Shown here: one piece after another, positions 54,263-63,935 of the stretch
Layout of the letters: every line of letters begins with the position of its first letter
Numbering within the stretch: position 1 is the stretch's first letter
Assembly: GCA_945878065.1 (NCBI GenBank)
Contig: CAMDXA010000003.1
Location: forward strand, 62,001 to 126,000
DNA from: Bordetella parapertussis
GTDB taxonomy: Bacteria > Pseudomonadota > Gammaproteobacteria > Burkholderiales > Burkholderiaceae_C
Length of the DNA stretch: 64,000 nt
Direction of reading: 5' to 3'
The notes under the pieces: generated by a model
Databases searched by the model: none
Seen by the model: only the letters and a program-made list of their open reading frames with translations
Told to the model about the DNA's origin: nothing
Translations under genes and position numbers: made by a program

Positions 54263-55509
54263 TCTGCCATGCTTTCGCGCGTGCGAATCACATGGGCTTT
54301 GTTCCCGTCAACCAGCACCTCGGCAGCACGACCACGGGTGTTGTAGTTGCTGGCCATGCTCATGCAATACGCGCCTGCTGACAGCACCGCCAATGAGTCG
54401 CCCGACTGCACGTTCAATGCGCGGTCGCGCCCGATCCAGTCACCGCTTTCGCAGACCGGGCCGACCACGTCATACACCTGAGTGGCTGCATCAGTCAGTG
54501 CCAAGGGCACGATTTGGTGAAACGCCTCGTACATGGCGGGGCGCGGCAAATCGTTCATGGCGGCATCGATGATGCAAAAGTTTTTTTGCTCGCCGGGTTT
54601 GAGGTATTGGACTTCACTCAGACACACGCCAGCATTGCCGACCAGCGAACGGCCGGGTTCAATCATCAAACGCCGTTGGCCAAAACCGCGTGCATCCAAC
54701 CGAGCCAGCAATGCTGACCACAGCGTGTCGGCGGCAGGCGGTGTGTCGTTGTTGTAATTGATGCCAAGGCCGCCGCCAAAATCCAAGTGATGAATCGGTA
54801 TGCCCGCTTTTTCTATCTGTTCGACCAGATCCAGCACTTTGTCCAGCGCGTCCATATAGGGCTCGCTGGTGGTGATTTGTGAGCCGATGTGGCAATCGAT
54901 ACCCACGACCTTTAAGCCGGGCAATTGGGCGGCGTGCTGGTAGGCCTGCAGTGTGCGTTTATGCGCAATGCCGAATTTGTTGCCCTTGAGCCCGGTGGAA
55001 ATATACGGATGGGTTTTCGGGTCCACATTGGGGTTGACGCGAATACTGACAGGAGCCACTTTGCCCACAGACACAGCCACTTGGTTGAGCACATCGAGTT
55101 CCGCTTCGCTCTCGACGTTAAAGCAAGCAATGCCTGCTTGCAGGGCAACACGCATTTCTTCGCGGGTCTTGCCTACGCCGGAAAAAATCACATCCGCAGC
55201 ATGACCACCCGCTGCCAACACCCGTTCGAGTTCACCCGCTGACACAATGTCAAAGCCACAACCTGCCTGGGCAAACACCTGCAATACGCCCAAACTGGAA
55301 TTGGCTTTCATGGCGTAATGCACTTTGGCATCGCGACCGGCGAATGCCCGCTGGTAGGCTGCCAAGGCATGCAGCATGGCCGCTTTGGAATACACAAACA
55401 AGGGTGTGCCGTGCGTGTTCGCCAGGTCTTGTAAGCACATGTCCTCGATGAACAATTGTGATTCGCGGTAAGCCAGAAACGGCGCGCCTGGCAATAGGGT
55501 TGAGGTCAT
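54190..55509 (-). CDS. lysA: Diaminopimelate decarboxylase
   Basis: PLP enzyme that makes lysine from meso-diaminopimelate, 439 residues. The PLP Lys is in HYAMKANSS near residue 65, with HIGSQITTSEPY, DFGGGLGI, EPGRSLVGNAG and the second-subunit CESGDWIGRDR. The last part extends past the usual end into msrQ on the other strand. Follows lptM on the minus strand by 25 bp. Confidence 0.96.
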   Translation of the reverse strand: MTSTLLPGAPFLAYRESQLFIEDMCLQDLANTHGTPLFVYSKAAMLHALAAYQRAFAGRDAKVHYAMKANSSLGVLQVFAQAGCGFDIVSAGELERVLAAGGHAADVIFSGVGKTREEMRVALQAGIACFNVESEAELDVLNQVAVSVGKVAPVSIRVNPNVDPKTHPYISTGLKGNKFGIAHKRTLQAYQHAAQLPGLKVVGIDCHIGSQITTSEPYMDALDKVLDLVEQIEKAGIPIHHLDFGGGLGINYNNDTPPAADTLWSALLARLDARGFGQRRLMIEPGRSLVGNAGVCLSEVQYLKPGEQKNFCIIDAAMNDLPRPAMYEAFHQIVPLALTDAATQVYDVVGPVCESGDWIGRDRALNVQSGDSLAVLSAGAYCMSMASNYNTRGRAAEVLVDGNKAHVIRTRESMADQLRCEVLPFTHTRQDSNTPNTKA

Positions 55510-55534
55510 GAAACGGTTTTCAAAGCGGCCAGGT

Positions 55535-55705
55535 TCAGCGTTTGGCCGGAGCGTTAGAAGATGGGGATGGGATCAGCACCTCGGGGAACTTGGCACGGTC
55601 TTGGGCTTCAGGCTCGTTGGGCAACACCAGTTCACCCTTCATGCCGCAGCCGATGACCATGGAGATCGCAAGGGCGAGCAGGCTGCCTAGAATCGCTGTT
55701 TTCAT
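55535..55705 (-). CDS. lptM: Small lipoprotein LptM (YifL-like)
   Basis: A 56-residue lipoprotein. The start at 55705 gives MKTAILGSLLALAISMVIGC with lipobox VIGC, then GMKGELVLPNEPE, which matches the LptM family (GxKGPLxLP). In E. coli LptM helps oxidative maturation of the LPS translocon LptD. Position upstream of lysA and opposite cyaY is conserved. Confidence 0.85.
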   Translation of the reverse strand: MKTAILGSLLALAISMVIGCGMKGELVLPNEPEAQDRAKFPEVLIPSPSSNAPAKR

Positions 55706-55764
55706 GATGAAATTGTAATGGCCGCTTGAGCGCCGGGCGGCCAACCACCGAGAAACCAAAGCCG

Positions 55765-56094
55765 ATGACTGATAACGAATTCATGGACCACGCCGAGCGA
55801 TTGTTGCAACAACTGGAAAAAGTCTGCGACCAGCTCAATGAACAGGCCGACATTGACATTGACAACCAACGGGTGGGAAGCATGGTCACACTGACATTTC
55901 CCAATCGCAGTCAATTGGTGGTGAACCTGCAAAAACCTTTGCATGAAGTATGGCTGGCCGCACAAAGCGGCGGTTACCACTACCGGTTTGATGGAGCGCG
56001 TTGGCAAGACACCAAAGGCCAAGGTGAATTTTGGGCGCAACTCACACAAGATGCCAGCCGACAATTTGGCGCTGCTTTGAATTTTCAGCATTGA
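55765..56094 (+). CDS. cyaY: Iron donor protein CyaY (frataxin)
   Basis: A 109-residue frataxin that regulates iron-sulfur cluster assembly. The acidic first helix [20 protein letters not shown], the strand [19 protein letters not shown] and [16 protein letters not shown] are characteristic. The ATG at 55765 (MTDNEF) is chosen over an upstream in-frame start lying on the lptM promoter. Confidence 0.93.
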   Translation: MTDNEFMDHAERLLQQLEKVCDQLNEQADIDIDNQRVGSMVTLTFPNRSQLVVNLQKPLHEVWLAAQSGGYHYRFDGARWQDTKGQGEFWAQLTQDASRQFGAALNFQH

Positions 56095-56127
56095 ACCAAC
56101 GCCAAGCTTGTTCAAGCATGCGCTGTG

Positions 56128-58518
56128 TCAATCCTTGAACATTTCCAAGATTTTCTTTTTCTCCGGGTCAACCACAGCGCCTTCGCCCTCACCGGGTTTT
56201 CCGTCTAGGCCTAGCGTCGTCACACCATTGCCGTTGGAGTATTCGCTGAAAAACCAGTCGTTGCCTTCAAACACCACGCCTGCAGGAACCGGCATACCGC
56301 TCACAGGGGTGTTTTTCAGCGCGTGTTGCATGTAGGTGATCCAAACCGGCAAGCTCAAGCCACCACCGGTTTCACGGTCACCGAGTTTGCGAGGTGTGTC
56401 ATAGCCTATCCATGTGACTGCTGTGAGATTGGCGTGGTAGCCAGCGAACCAAGCGTCCATGGAATCGTTGGTGGTACCGGTTTTGCCATAGATGTCTCCG
56501 CGTTTGAGCGCGGCTTGTGCACGCATGGCAGTGCCTGAGCGCGTCACTTCCTGCAACAAATGGCTGATCACAAATGCGTTGCGTGCATCGATGGCGCGTG
56601 ATCGCTCATCGAGTTCGATGGGGGTGTATGCAGACAATACCTTGCCCAAGGGGTCGGTGACCTTTGTGATCAGATAGGGCTTGACCAAATAACCGCCGTT
56701 GGCAAACACCGAATAGCCCAGCGCGACTTGCATGGGCGTGACAGAACCAGCGCCCAAGGCCATGGTCAGAAAAGGCGGGTGTTTGTCTGGATCAAAGCCA
56801 AAGCGGCTGATCCATTGTTGGGCCGTTGCGGGATTCACGGCTTCAAGAATCCGTATAGACACCATGTTTTTAGATTTGGCCAGCGCTGTTTTCAAGCTCA
56901 TCACGCCTTCGAACTTGCCATCGTAATTTCTCGGCTCCCACGCTTGGCTGCCAGTGGCTGCTGCGTCAAAAAACAAAGGGGCGTCGTTGACTTGGGTGGT
57001 GGCGGTGAAACCTTTTTCCAAGGCGGCCGAGTAAATAAATGGCTTGAAGCTTGACCCCGGTTGGCGCCATGCCTGGGTTACATGGTTGAATTTGTTCTTT
57101 TCAAAATCAAATCCCCCCACCAGCGAACGAATAGCGCCGTCAGCGGGGTCAATGGCCACGAACGCCCCCTCCACCTCGGGCAGCTGGGTCAAGCCCCATT
57201 CCCCTTTGGAATTTTTTGCCACGCGCACCACAGCCCCCGGACGCAGTTTGATATTGGCCGAAGCCTTTTCAGACAAACCCGATGTCACGGGCTTCAAGCC
57301 GTCGCCGGTGATGTCCAGTATTTCGCTGTTTTGGCGCATCACACGTACTTTTTTGGGGGTGGATTCGAGCACCACGGCACTGAGCAAATCGCCTTTGTCG
57401 CCCGCTTCAATCAAGGCGTCGTCAATCGCATCTTCAAGTTCCCGGGCATCGGTGGGCAGGTCGATGAATTTCTCTGGCCCCCGGTAGACCTGGCGCAACT
57501 CGTAGTCCAAGATGCCGCGACGCAAGGCTTGGTAGGCGATTTCTTGGTCATCGGCTTTGATGGTGGTGTAAACGTTCAGGCCGCGTGTGTAGATCTCGGG
57601 GCCATACTGCGCGAACATGAGTTGACGCGCCATCTCCGCCACATAATCTGCGTGCGTGTGGTTGGGTGTACTGATATTGCGGATTTTCAGTTCTTCGGTC
57701 TTGGCAGCTTGGGCTTGTGCCTCGGTGATAAAACCGTTTTCTTCCATCCGCTCAATGATGTAGAGCTGGCGTGAGCGGGCCCTTTTGGGGTTGTTGATCG
57801 GGTTGTAGGCAGAAGGCGCTTTGGGCAGGCCTGCGAGCATGGCGGCTTCTGCAATGCTCAACGATTGAATAGGTTTGCCAAAATAGGTTTCCGCTGCAGC
57901 GGCAAAACCGTAGGCGCGGTTGCCCAAATAAATCTGGTTCAGGTAAATCTCAAAAATCTGGTCTTTGCTCAGCAGATGTTCGAGTTTGTAAGTCAGCAGC
58001 AGTTCGTAAATTTTGCGGGTGAATGTTTTCTCAGAGGTCAAGTACACATTGCGTGCCACCTGCATGGTGATGGTGGAAGCACCTTGGCTTTTGGCACGGC
58101 CCACATTGGCCAAGCTGGCGCGGGCCAGACCGATGTAGTCGACACCGCCGTGTTTGTAAAAGCGCGCATCTTCAATGGACAAGACCGCTTGCTTGACCAC
58201 ATCGGGAATATCTTTGAACGGAATCAACTTTCGCCGTTCTTCGCCGAATTCACCGATGACTTTGCCTTCCACCGAAAACACGCGCATTGATAACTTGGGG
58301 CGGTAGTCGGCCAAATCGGAAATATCGGGCAATTGCGGATAGGCCATGACCAGCGCCACACCGACCAACAGCAGCACGCTCAATCCGGCAGCCACCGCAA
58401 ACCCCGTGAACCACCCTAAAAAGCTGCCAAGCACGCGCCACAGATTGTTGGCGGGTGGTGAATTCAGACCACCGGACGGGTGATCTTTGGCGGGAGGATG
58501 TGGGGGCATGTCAGGCAT
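56128..58518 (-). CDS. mrcA: Penicillin-binding protein 1A
   Basis: A 796-residue bifunctional peptidoglycan synthase. After a membrane anchor (GFAVAAGLSVLLLVGVALVM), the GT51 domain has SIEDARFYKHGGVD and QGASTITMQVARN; an OB-type insert follows; the transpeptidase has the SxxK Ser in PGSSFKPF, SKN in KSKNMVS and KTGTT. The start at 58518 gives a normal cytoplasmic tail; the upstream open frame runs into the pilM promoter. Divergent from pilM, as is standard in Proteobacteria. Confidence 0.95.
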   Translation of the reverse strand: MPDMPPHPPAKDHPSGGLNSPPANNLWRVLGSFLGWFTGFAVAAGLSVLLLVGVALVMAYPQLPDISDLADYRPKLSMRVFSVEGKVIGEFGEERRKLIPFKDIPDVVKQAVLSIEDARFYKHGGVDYIGLARASLANVGRAKSQGASTITMQVARNVYLTSEKTFTRKIYELLLTYKLEHLLSKDQIFEIYLNQIYLGNRAYGFAAAAETYFGKPIQSLSIAEAAMLAGLPKAPSAYNPINNPKRARSRQLYIIERMEENGFITEAQAQAAKTEELKIRNISTPNHTHADYVAEMARQLMFAQYGPEIYTRGLNVYTTIKADDQEIAYQALRRGILDYELRQVYRGPEKFIDLPTDARELEDAIDDALIEAGDKGDLLSAVVLESTPKKVRVMRQNSEILDITGDGLKPVTSGLSEKASANIKLRPGAVVRVAKNSKGEWGLTQLPEVEGAFVAIDPADGAIRSLVGGFDFEKNKFNHVTQAWRQPGSSFKPFIYSAALEKGFTATTQVNDAPLFFDAAATGSQAWEPRNYDGKFEGVMSLKTALAKSKNMVSIRILEAVNPATAQQWISRFGFDPDKHPPFLTMALGAGSVTPMQVALGYSVFANGGYLVKPYLITKVTDPLGKVLSAYTPIELDERSRAIDARNAFVISHLLQEVTRSGTAMRAQAALKRGDIYGKTGTTNDSMDAWFAGYHANLTAVTWIGYDTPRKLGDRETGGGLSLPVWITYMQHALKNTPVSGMPVPAGVVFEGNDWFFSEYSNGNGVTTLGLDGKPGEGEGAVVDPEKKKILEMFKD

Positions 58519-58639
58519 ACGGCGCAAGGCCGTTTTGTGTGAAGAAAGTGGATTGTAAAAAAAATGCCAGTCCAGCTTAACCGCAATCGTGCTTGGCGCT
58601 TTTAAAACCCTTGGCATCCCATATCGCACAAGGATTTTC

Positions 58640-59350
58640 ATGTTCAGCAAGCGCCTGCGCCAGCCCCTCGGATTGGGCATCCTCATCAACCAACGCGGCC
58701 TCGCCTTGGCTCAAGCACCCACCTACAACGATGCCAAGCAATCGCATCCCGCGTGGCATTGGCAAGCGTTTTCAGCGCATCCTTTGTTGTCTTCCACCAG
58801 CGAATGGCCCGAGCCCCATTGTTTGCGTTGGGCCAGGCAACGCAGTGGCTTTTCAGCGCAATCGGTGGCCATGGCCCTACCACCTGACAAGTTGTTGCGC
58901 TTTACATTCAATATCAGCAGCGGCATGGGGCCACGCCAACTGCAAGCGCATTTGCAAGCGCAATTGGCACCCTTGTTGCCTTGGCCCGTCCACGAAGCCT
59001 TGTGGGACTACCAACTCAGTCAGCCACAGGGCAGCGCGGGTACCCCCGCCACAACTGCGGTTCGCCCCGCATGGTTACACGCCGCCATGCAGGCCCAACC
59101 CGCATGGCAAGCAGAGGTCTTGGCCTTGCCCAAATCGTGGGCGCAGGCATGCGAGCAATGGTGCCGTCAGGCGGGTTTGCGTCTGGTGCGGTTAGAGCCC
59201 GAGTGGCAGGCCAGCATGCGGTGGCAACAGTTTGTACAAAACAGCAAAGCGGCGGTGTTGCAAGAGCCCCCCGGAGAAGCCGCGGACATGTTGAGCGAAA
59301 ACGAATGGGCTGTGTTGGGAGGCTTGGCGTTGGGTGCGGCCAAGCCATGA
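58640..59350 (+). CDS. Divergent PilM-like protein
   Basis: A 236-residue protein in the pilM slot. It begins LRQPLGLGILINQRGLALAQ, reminiscent of the first actin-like strand, but lacks recognisable nucleotide-binding motifs and is much shorter than PilM (about 350 residues). It resembles HofM-type proteins of reduced DNA-uptake systems. AAGGA is six bases upstream of the ATG at 58640. The stop overlaps the next start (ATGA). Confidence 0.6.
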   Translation: MFSKRLRQPLGLGILINQRGLALAQAPTYNDAKQSHPAWHWQAFSAHPLLSSTSEWPEPHCLRWARQRSGFSAQSVAMALPPDKLLRFTFNISSGMGPRQLQAHLQAQLAPLLPWPVHEALWDYQLSQPQGSAGTPATTAVRPAWLHAAMQAQPAWQAEVLALPKSWAQACEQWCRQAGLRLVRLEPEWQASMRWQQFVQNSKAAVLQEPPGEAADMLSENEWAVLGGLALGAAKP

Positions 59351-59916
59351 GCGACTTCAATTTATTGCCTTGGCGTGAGCAGCTTCGCCATCACCGTATC
59401 CGCAGTTGGCAATGGGGCGGTGTCTTGTCATTGCTGGCCACGGTATCCGTGGTGTACGGGCTTGACCAAGCGTGGGACGCCTGGCTGGCAGAGCAACATG
59501 CACAACAGCAACACGCCGAGCAGACCATGGCGCTTTGGCAAGCTGAACTGAAATCGGACGCCGAATGGCAAGCCCGCGCACGCTTGGCACAGCAAGTACA
59601 GGCTGACTGGTTGCAGTGGCGTCAGCAGCAAACCCGGGCTTGGCAGGTGATGCAACAGTGGTTGTCTGTGCCACCTCGTGGTGTGCAAATCGAGCGTGTG
59701 GTGTGGCGCGATCAACAATGGCAAGTCAACGGTTGGACACTTAGCGCAGGGCATTGGCAAAACTGGCAGACCGCATTGGCCGTTGCCGGTTTCTCCCCAC
59801 AAGCAGAGCAGTCGCCATGGGCAGAGGCGCAATGGCGACCAGCAGACGAACTGTTTGTCAAACAACACCCGTTTCAATTGACATTGACGCTGCCTGCGTC
59901 ATTGGCCAAACCATGA
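59347..59916 (+). CDS. pilN: PilN-like pilus assembly protein
   Basis: A 189-residue protein starting FNLLPWREQ, the PilN signature that binds PilM, then a membrane helix (GGVLSLLATVSVVYGL) and a Gln/Ala-rich coiled coil. The frame is open far upstream, but the ATGA overlap at 59347 with the pilM stop fixes the start. Confidence 0.85.
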   Translation: MSDFNLLPWREQLRHHRIRSWQWGGVLSLLATVSVVYGLDQAWDAWLAEQHAQQQHAEQTMALWQAELKSDAEWQARARLAQQVQADWLQWRQQQTRAWQVMQQWLSVPPRGVQIERVVWRDQQWQVNGWTLSAGHWQNWQTALAVAGFSPQAEQSPWAEAQWRPADELFVKQHPFQLTLTLPASLAKP

Positions 59917-60908
59917 CGACCGCACACATCAACTGGCTCATGTCGCCGTGGCCGCAATGGCGCACCCATTGGCGTGTGTGGCATGCCTGGCCGCTCGGGG
60001 CACAGGCCTTGCTGCTTTCTGTGTGCTCGCTGCTGGCGATGTTTGCTGGCAGCGTGTGGGTGTCGGCACAGGCTTGGGACAGTTGGTGGCAGTCACAAGA
60101 CCGCGCACTGCAAACCCAGCAAGACATGCAATTGCTGCAGCAGCAAGTACAGCAGCAAAGAAGGCGCATCGCCAGCATGCAAGCCACGCCGCACCCCGCA
60201 GGGTTTACGCTTCCGGCTTGGCAAACTTGGCCAGACGACATGCCGCCAGACAACAAGCAGGTGCTGCGCGCTTGGTTGGCATGGGGCCGACAGCATGGTT
60301 TAAAGGTGCAGGCCGGCAAAATTGAAGAAGCTGCGGCATCTGGAAGTTGGACCGGCAGCTTGCCGCAATTGCTGGCCGCATGGCACGGTTTGCCCGCAGC
60401 AGTACCACGCATGGCGGTCACCGCTTTTGAATGGCGTATCCAGCCAGACCCGTTACGCACACAGACCCTTGGCAAGACACAAGCTTTGCAGTTGCACATG
60501 CATTGGGTACTGTTGAAAGAGCGCAATCGCCCCCCTGAAAAGGCGAGCAAACCCCAAGCTCTGGTCACACCTAACAAAGAAGGGGAGACGCCTGCAAACC
60601 TTATAACAACCAACCCGGCACCCTCGACATCGCGAACCATCAGTGCCTCACTGATGCACAACCCATTCTCTATGGCGGGTATGAAAAAAGCCTGGCCCAT
60701 GGTGGCGCTGTCCGGGGCCACGCCATTGCCTTGGCAAACACGGCCACTGGCGCAAATGCGTTGGGCCGGTATGCTGGCCAATGACCAACAGCGACAAGCC
60801 TTGGTGCATTGCGAAGGACGGGTCCATCCAGTGCTTGTAGGCGATCGCCTCGGACAAGACTGGGGGTGTTGTCATGGAGATTGGGCGCGACCATTTGCGT
60901 TTGCGTGA
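59913..60908 (+). CDS. Apparent PilO-PilP fusion, frameshifted near its 3' end
   Basis: The N-terminal part (331 residues as read) has one membrane helix (LLLSVCSLLAMFAGSVWVS), a coiled coil (LLQQQVQQQRRRIASM) and a PilO-like domain. After a Pro-rich linker, from about residue 250, NPFSMAGMK, then PLAQMRWAGMLANDQ and GRVHPVLVGDRLGQDWG follow the PilP pattern. The frame then runs through GGGGG (60862-60866) into 14 foreign residues and stops at 60908. Removing one G restores VVMEIGRDHLRLREWV and a PilP-like end, stopping at 60976-60978. The start overlaps pilN by ATGA. Confidence 0.78.
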   Translation: MTTAHINWLMSPWPQWRTHWRVWHAWPLGAQALLLSVCSLLAMFAGSVWVSAQAWDSWWQSQDRALQTQQDMQLLQQQVQQQRRRIASMQATPHPAGFTLPAWQTWPDDMPPDNKQVLRAWLAWGRQHGLKVQAGKIEEAAASGSWTGSLPQLLAAWHGLPAAVPRMAVTAFEWRIQPDPLRTQTLGKTQALQLHMHWVLLKERNRPPEKASKPQALVTPNKEGETPANLITTNPAPSTSRTISASLMHNPFSMAGMKKAWPMVALSGATPLPWQTRPLAQMRWAGMLANDQQRQALVHCEGRVHPVLVGDRLGQDWGCCHGDWARPFAFA

Positions 60909-60978
60909 ATGGGTGGCAGATGCGCAAGGCAAATGGGTAAGCCTTGAAAGACGTTTTCCAGCTGGGGCGCAACCATGA
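60867..60978 (+). other. Out-of-frame continuation of the PilP-like C-terminus
   Basis: In the frame one base off from the preceding gene, the sequence encodes GRDHLRLREWVADAQGKW and VSLERRFPAGAQP and ends at a TGA (60976-60978) that overlaps the pilQ ATG at 60975. This is the same ATGA coupling seen at every other joint of the operon, so it is very likely the original 3' end of the gene. Confidence 0.85.
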
Positions 60979-62300
60979 AGGCATGTTTTTTTCGACTCAT
61001 CAGTCAGTGCGCTTGGGTCTGCATGGCCTTGCAGTTGCACACCGGCCATGCGCAAAGCCAGGCGTCAGCATCGCTTGCGCAACCTCCCTTGGTGTTCACT
61101 GGCGAACCCATGTCCATGCAGTTTCAACACATTGAATTACGAACCGCGCTGCAACTGGTGAGCGAATTCAGTGGCGTCAACATCATCATGTCCGACAGCG
61201 TCAGTGGCAATCTCACCATGCGCTTGAAAGATGTGCCTTGGGACCAAGTGCTGCACACGATTTTGCAAACCCGAGGGCTCGGTCAGCGCAAAGAGGGCAA
61301 TGTGATTTGGGTCGCCACCCAGGCAGAGCTGTCGGCGCGGGAAAAAGGGGCCATGGAAACGAGACGGGCGATTGAAGTGCTGGAGCCATTGCAGACCAAG
61401 TCGTTCGCGCTCAATTACGCCAAAGCGGCCGATTTATTGCCACCCTTGCTGAATCAGGCGGCCGGTGCCTCTGGCACAACAGCGGCTGCGCGATTGCTCA
61501 GCCCCAGAGGCAGCGCTATGGCGGACGCCAGAACCAACCAGTTGTTTGTCACTGACATTGAAGACCGCTTGGAACAGGTATCGCAATTGATCGCACGTGT
61601 GGACGTGCCGCAGCGACAAGTGTTGATCGAGGCACGCATTGTTGAAGCCTTGGACAACTTCGCGTCCACGCTCGGGGTCAGGTTGTCTGGAAAGTCCGGA
61701 CAATTGAACGCCAACTTCCCAGCCGCAGCAGCGATGGGTGCACAAGCAGCGTCTGCGGGATTCACGTTTTTCAACCCCGCGCACAGCCTGCGGCTCGGGG
61801 TTGAACTCTCGGCTTTGGAAGCCGACGGCATGGGGCGCGTAGTCGCCAGTCCACGTTTGGTGACGGCCAACCAATCCAAGGCCATCATCGAGCAGGGCAC
61901 CGAATTGCCCTACCAGTTGTCTGGGCCGAACGGCAGCACCTCGATTGCGTTTCGCAAAGCCAATTTGCGTTTGGAGGTCACACCGCACATCACACCGGAC
62001 GGCAGCATCACCATGTACTTGGATGTGCACAAGGACAGCGTTGGGCAAAGTACACCCGCAGGCTTTGCCATTGATACTAAGCATGTCAGTACCCAAGTGC
62101 GGGTGGAGGACGGCGGCACGGTCATGATCGGCGGCATCTATGAAACCAGCGACAACACCAACCGTGCCGGCTTGCCCGGTTTGCGCAACAACCCTTTGCT
62201 GGGTTGGCTGTTTGGCAACCGCGCGAGCAGGCGCAGCAAACAAGAGTTGTTGATATTCCTAAGCCCTAAAATGCTTGAACAAAGTGCCTTCGCACCTTGA
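60975..62300 (+). CDS. pilQ: Short PilQ-type secretin
   Basis: A 441-residue outer-membrane secretin with a signal peptide (ending GHAQ), one STN/N0 domain (QHIELRTALQLVSEFSGVN), one N1 domain (ADARTNQLFVTDIEDRLEQV) and the secretin core ending NNPLLGWLFGNR and ELLIFLSPKML. The N-terminal AMIN domains of standard PilQ are missing, so it resembles HofQ/ComE competence secretins. The start overlaps the restored pilP stop. Confidence 0.92.
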   Translation: MKACFFRLISQCAWVCMALQLHTGHAQSQASASLAQPPLVFTGEPMSMQFQHIELRTALQLVSEFSGVNIIMSDSVSGNLTMRLKDVPWDQVLHTILQTRGLGQRKEGNVIWVATQAELSAREKGAMETRRAIEVLEPLQTKSFALNYAKAADLLPPLLNQAAGASGTTAAARLLSPRGSAMADARTNQLFVTDIEDRLEQVSQLIARVDVPQRQVLIEARIVEALDNFASTLGVRLSGKSGQLNANFPAAAAMGAQAASAGFTFFNPAHSLRLGVELSALEADGMGRVVASPRLVTANQSKAIIEQGTELPYQLSGPNGSTSIAFRKANLRLEVTPHITPDGSITMYLDVHKDSVGQSTPAGFAIDTKHVSTQVRVEDGGTVMIGGIYETSDNTNRAGLPGLRNNPLLGWLFGNRASRRSKQELLIFLSPKMLEQSAFAP

Positions 62301-62313
62301 GAAAGCTTTTATC

Positions 62314-62847
62314 GTGTTGGCTTTGGTGGGCATGCCGGGCAGCGGCAAATCGACAGTCGGTCGGCAATTGGCCCGCAAATTAGGCGTGGGTTTTGTCGAC
62401 TGCGACCAGGTCATTGAGATGCGCATCGGTTGCCCCATCAAAGATTTTTTCGCGAGCAGTGGCGAAGCCGCATTCAGAGACATTGAAGCCCAAGTCATTG
62501 ACGACATGACCCGCACGGCTTGCGGCGTTCTGGCCACCGGCGGCGGGGCCGTGTTGCGAGACGCGAATAAACAGCTGTTGCGTGAACGCACCCACGTCAT
62601 TTACCTGCGGGTGCAGCCCGAGGAAATTTTCAGGCGTTTGAAAAATGACAACCAGCGCCCTTTGTTGCAAGTCGATGACCCGAAGCTCAAAATCAAACAA
62701 CTGTTTGAAGAACGCGACCCGCATTACCAGGCGGCGGCGCATTTCGTCATCGAAACCAGCCGCCCGCGCATCCCGACCATGGTCACCATGATCGTCACCC
62801 AACTTGAACTTGCCGGTTTGCTACCGATAGAAACCGCCGCCCCATGA
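62314..62847 (+). CDS. aroK: Shikimate kinase
   Basis: Phosphorylates shikimate in aromatic amino acid synthesis; 177 residues from this start. The P-loop is GMPGSGKST near residue 6, with DCDQVIE and ATGGGAV. The start is uncertain: GTG at 62314 gives [13 protein letters not shown], the family N-terminus, while TTG at 62275 inside pilQ adds 13 residues. Overlaps aroB by ATGA. Confidence 0.93.
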   Translation: MLALVGMPGSGKSTVGRQLARKLGVGFVDCDQVIEMRIGCPIKDFFASSGEAAFRDIEAQVIDDMTRTACGVLATGGGAVLRDANKQLLRERTHVIYLRVQPEEIFRRLKNDNQRPLLQVDDPKLKIKQLFEERDPHYQAAAHFVIETSRPRIPTMVTMIVTQLELAGLLPIETAAP

Positions 62848-63935
62848 CGCACACTGAACACGTTCACATAGACCTCGGCGAGCGCAGTTACGACATCGCC
62901 ATTGGCGCCGGTTTGCTAGGTAGCGAAACGGCTTGGCAAGGCTTGCCCAAAGCAGGGGCTGCACTCATCGTCACCAACGACACCGTGGCGCCTTTGTACC
63001 TGGCGCGTGTGCAGCAAAGTTTGGCACCGCATTACCCGGTCATCCATGTGTGTGCATTGCCCGACGGCGAGAGCTACAAAACATGGGACAGCTTGAATGC
63101 GATTTTTGATGTGTTGCTCGGCAAAGCCTGCGACCGCAAAACCGTGTTGTTTGCTTTAGGCGGCGGCGTCATCGGCGACATCACCGGCTTTGCGGCTGCT
63201 TGCTACATGCGTGGCGTGCCGTTTGTGCAAGTGCCCACCACTTTGCTGGCGCAAGTCGATTCGTCCGTGGGCGGCAAAACCGCTATCAACCACCCCATCG
63301 GTAAAAACATGATCGGTGCGTTTTACCAACCCGAGCGCGTGGTGTGTGACCTAGGCACATTGCAAACCCTGCCGCCGCGCGAACTCAGCGCCGGTTTGGC
63401 CGAGGTCATCAAATACGGGCCGATCGCCGACATGGCGTTTCTCGATTGGATAGAACAACACTTAGACGATTTGCTGGCGCGCGACCCGCAAGCGCTGGCT
63501 TACGCGGTCAAACGCAGTTGCGAAATCAAAGCCTGGGTGGTGGGTCAAGACGAACGCGAAGGTGGCATTCGCGCCATTCTCAATTTCGGCCACACCTTCG
63601 GTCACGCCATTGAAGCCGGTTTGGGTTTCGGTGTTTGGTTGCATGGCGAAGCGGTCGGTTGCGGCATGGTCATGGCCGCGCATGTGTCGCAGCGCTTGGG
63701 TTTGGTGGATGCAGCTTTTGTGCAGCGCCTCACCGCTTTGATTGCCAAAGCCGGTTTGCCTGTGACCGGCCCGGCGCTCGGTGCGGATGTGTATTTGCAC
63801 CATATGCGGGTCGACAAAAAAGCCGAGGCAGGCGACATACGCTTTGTGCTGATCGATCCACCCGGCAGCGCCGTGGTGCGCGGCGCGCCCGATGCACTGG
63901 TGGCTGAAGTGGTTGAGGCTTGCTGCCGCGCATGA
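62844..63935 (+). CDS. aroB: 3-dehydroquinate synthase
   Basis: Second step of the shikimate pathway; 363 residues, NAD and zinc dependent. Signatures: [14 protein letters not shown] near residue 107, [17 protein letters not shown], and [11 protein letters not shown] with metal-binding His near residue 250. Coupled by ATGA to aroK before it and to the next gene after it. Confidence 0.97.
   Translation: MTHTEHVHIDLGERSYDIAIGAGLLGSETAWQGLPKAGAALIVTNDTVAPLYLARVQQSLAPHYPVIHVCALPDGESYKTWDSLNAIFDVLLGKACDRKTVLFALGGGVIGDITGFAAACYMRGVPFVQVPTTLLAQVDSSVGGKTAINHPIGKNMIGAFYQPERVVCDLGTLQTLPPRELSAGLAEVIKYGPIADMAFLDWIEQHLDDLLARDPQALAYAVKRSCEIKAWVVGQDEREGGIRAILNFGHTFGHAIEAGLGFGVWLHGEAVGCGMVMAAHVSQRLGLVDAAFVQRLTALIAKAGLPVTGPALGADVYLHHMRVDKKAEAGDIRFVLIDPPGSAVVRGAPDALVAEVVEACCRA

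Noticed and set aside
60857-60908. Programmed ribosomal frameshifting in the pilO-pilP gene
   Set aside because: A plain G5 run without a clear slippery heptamer or downstream structure is better explained by an indel; left as an indel to verify.
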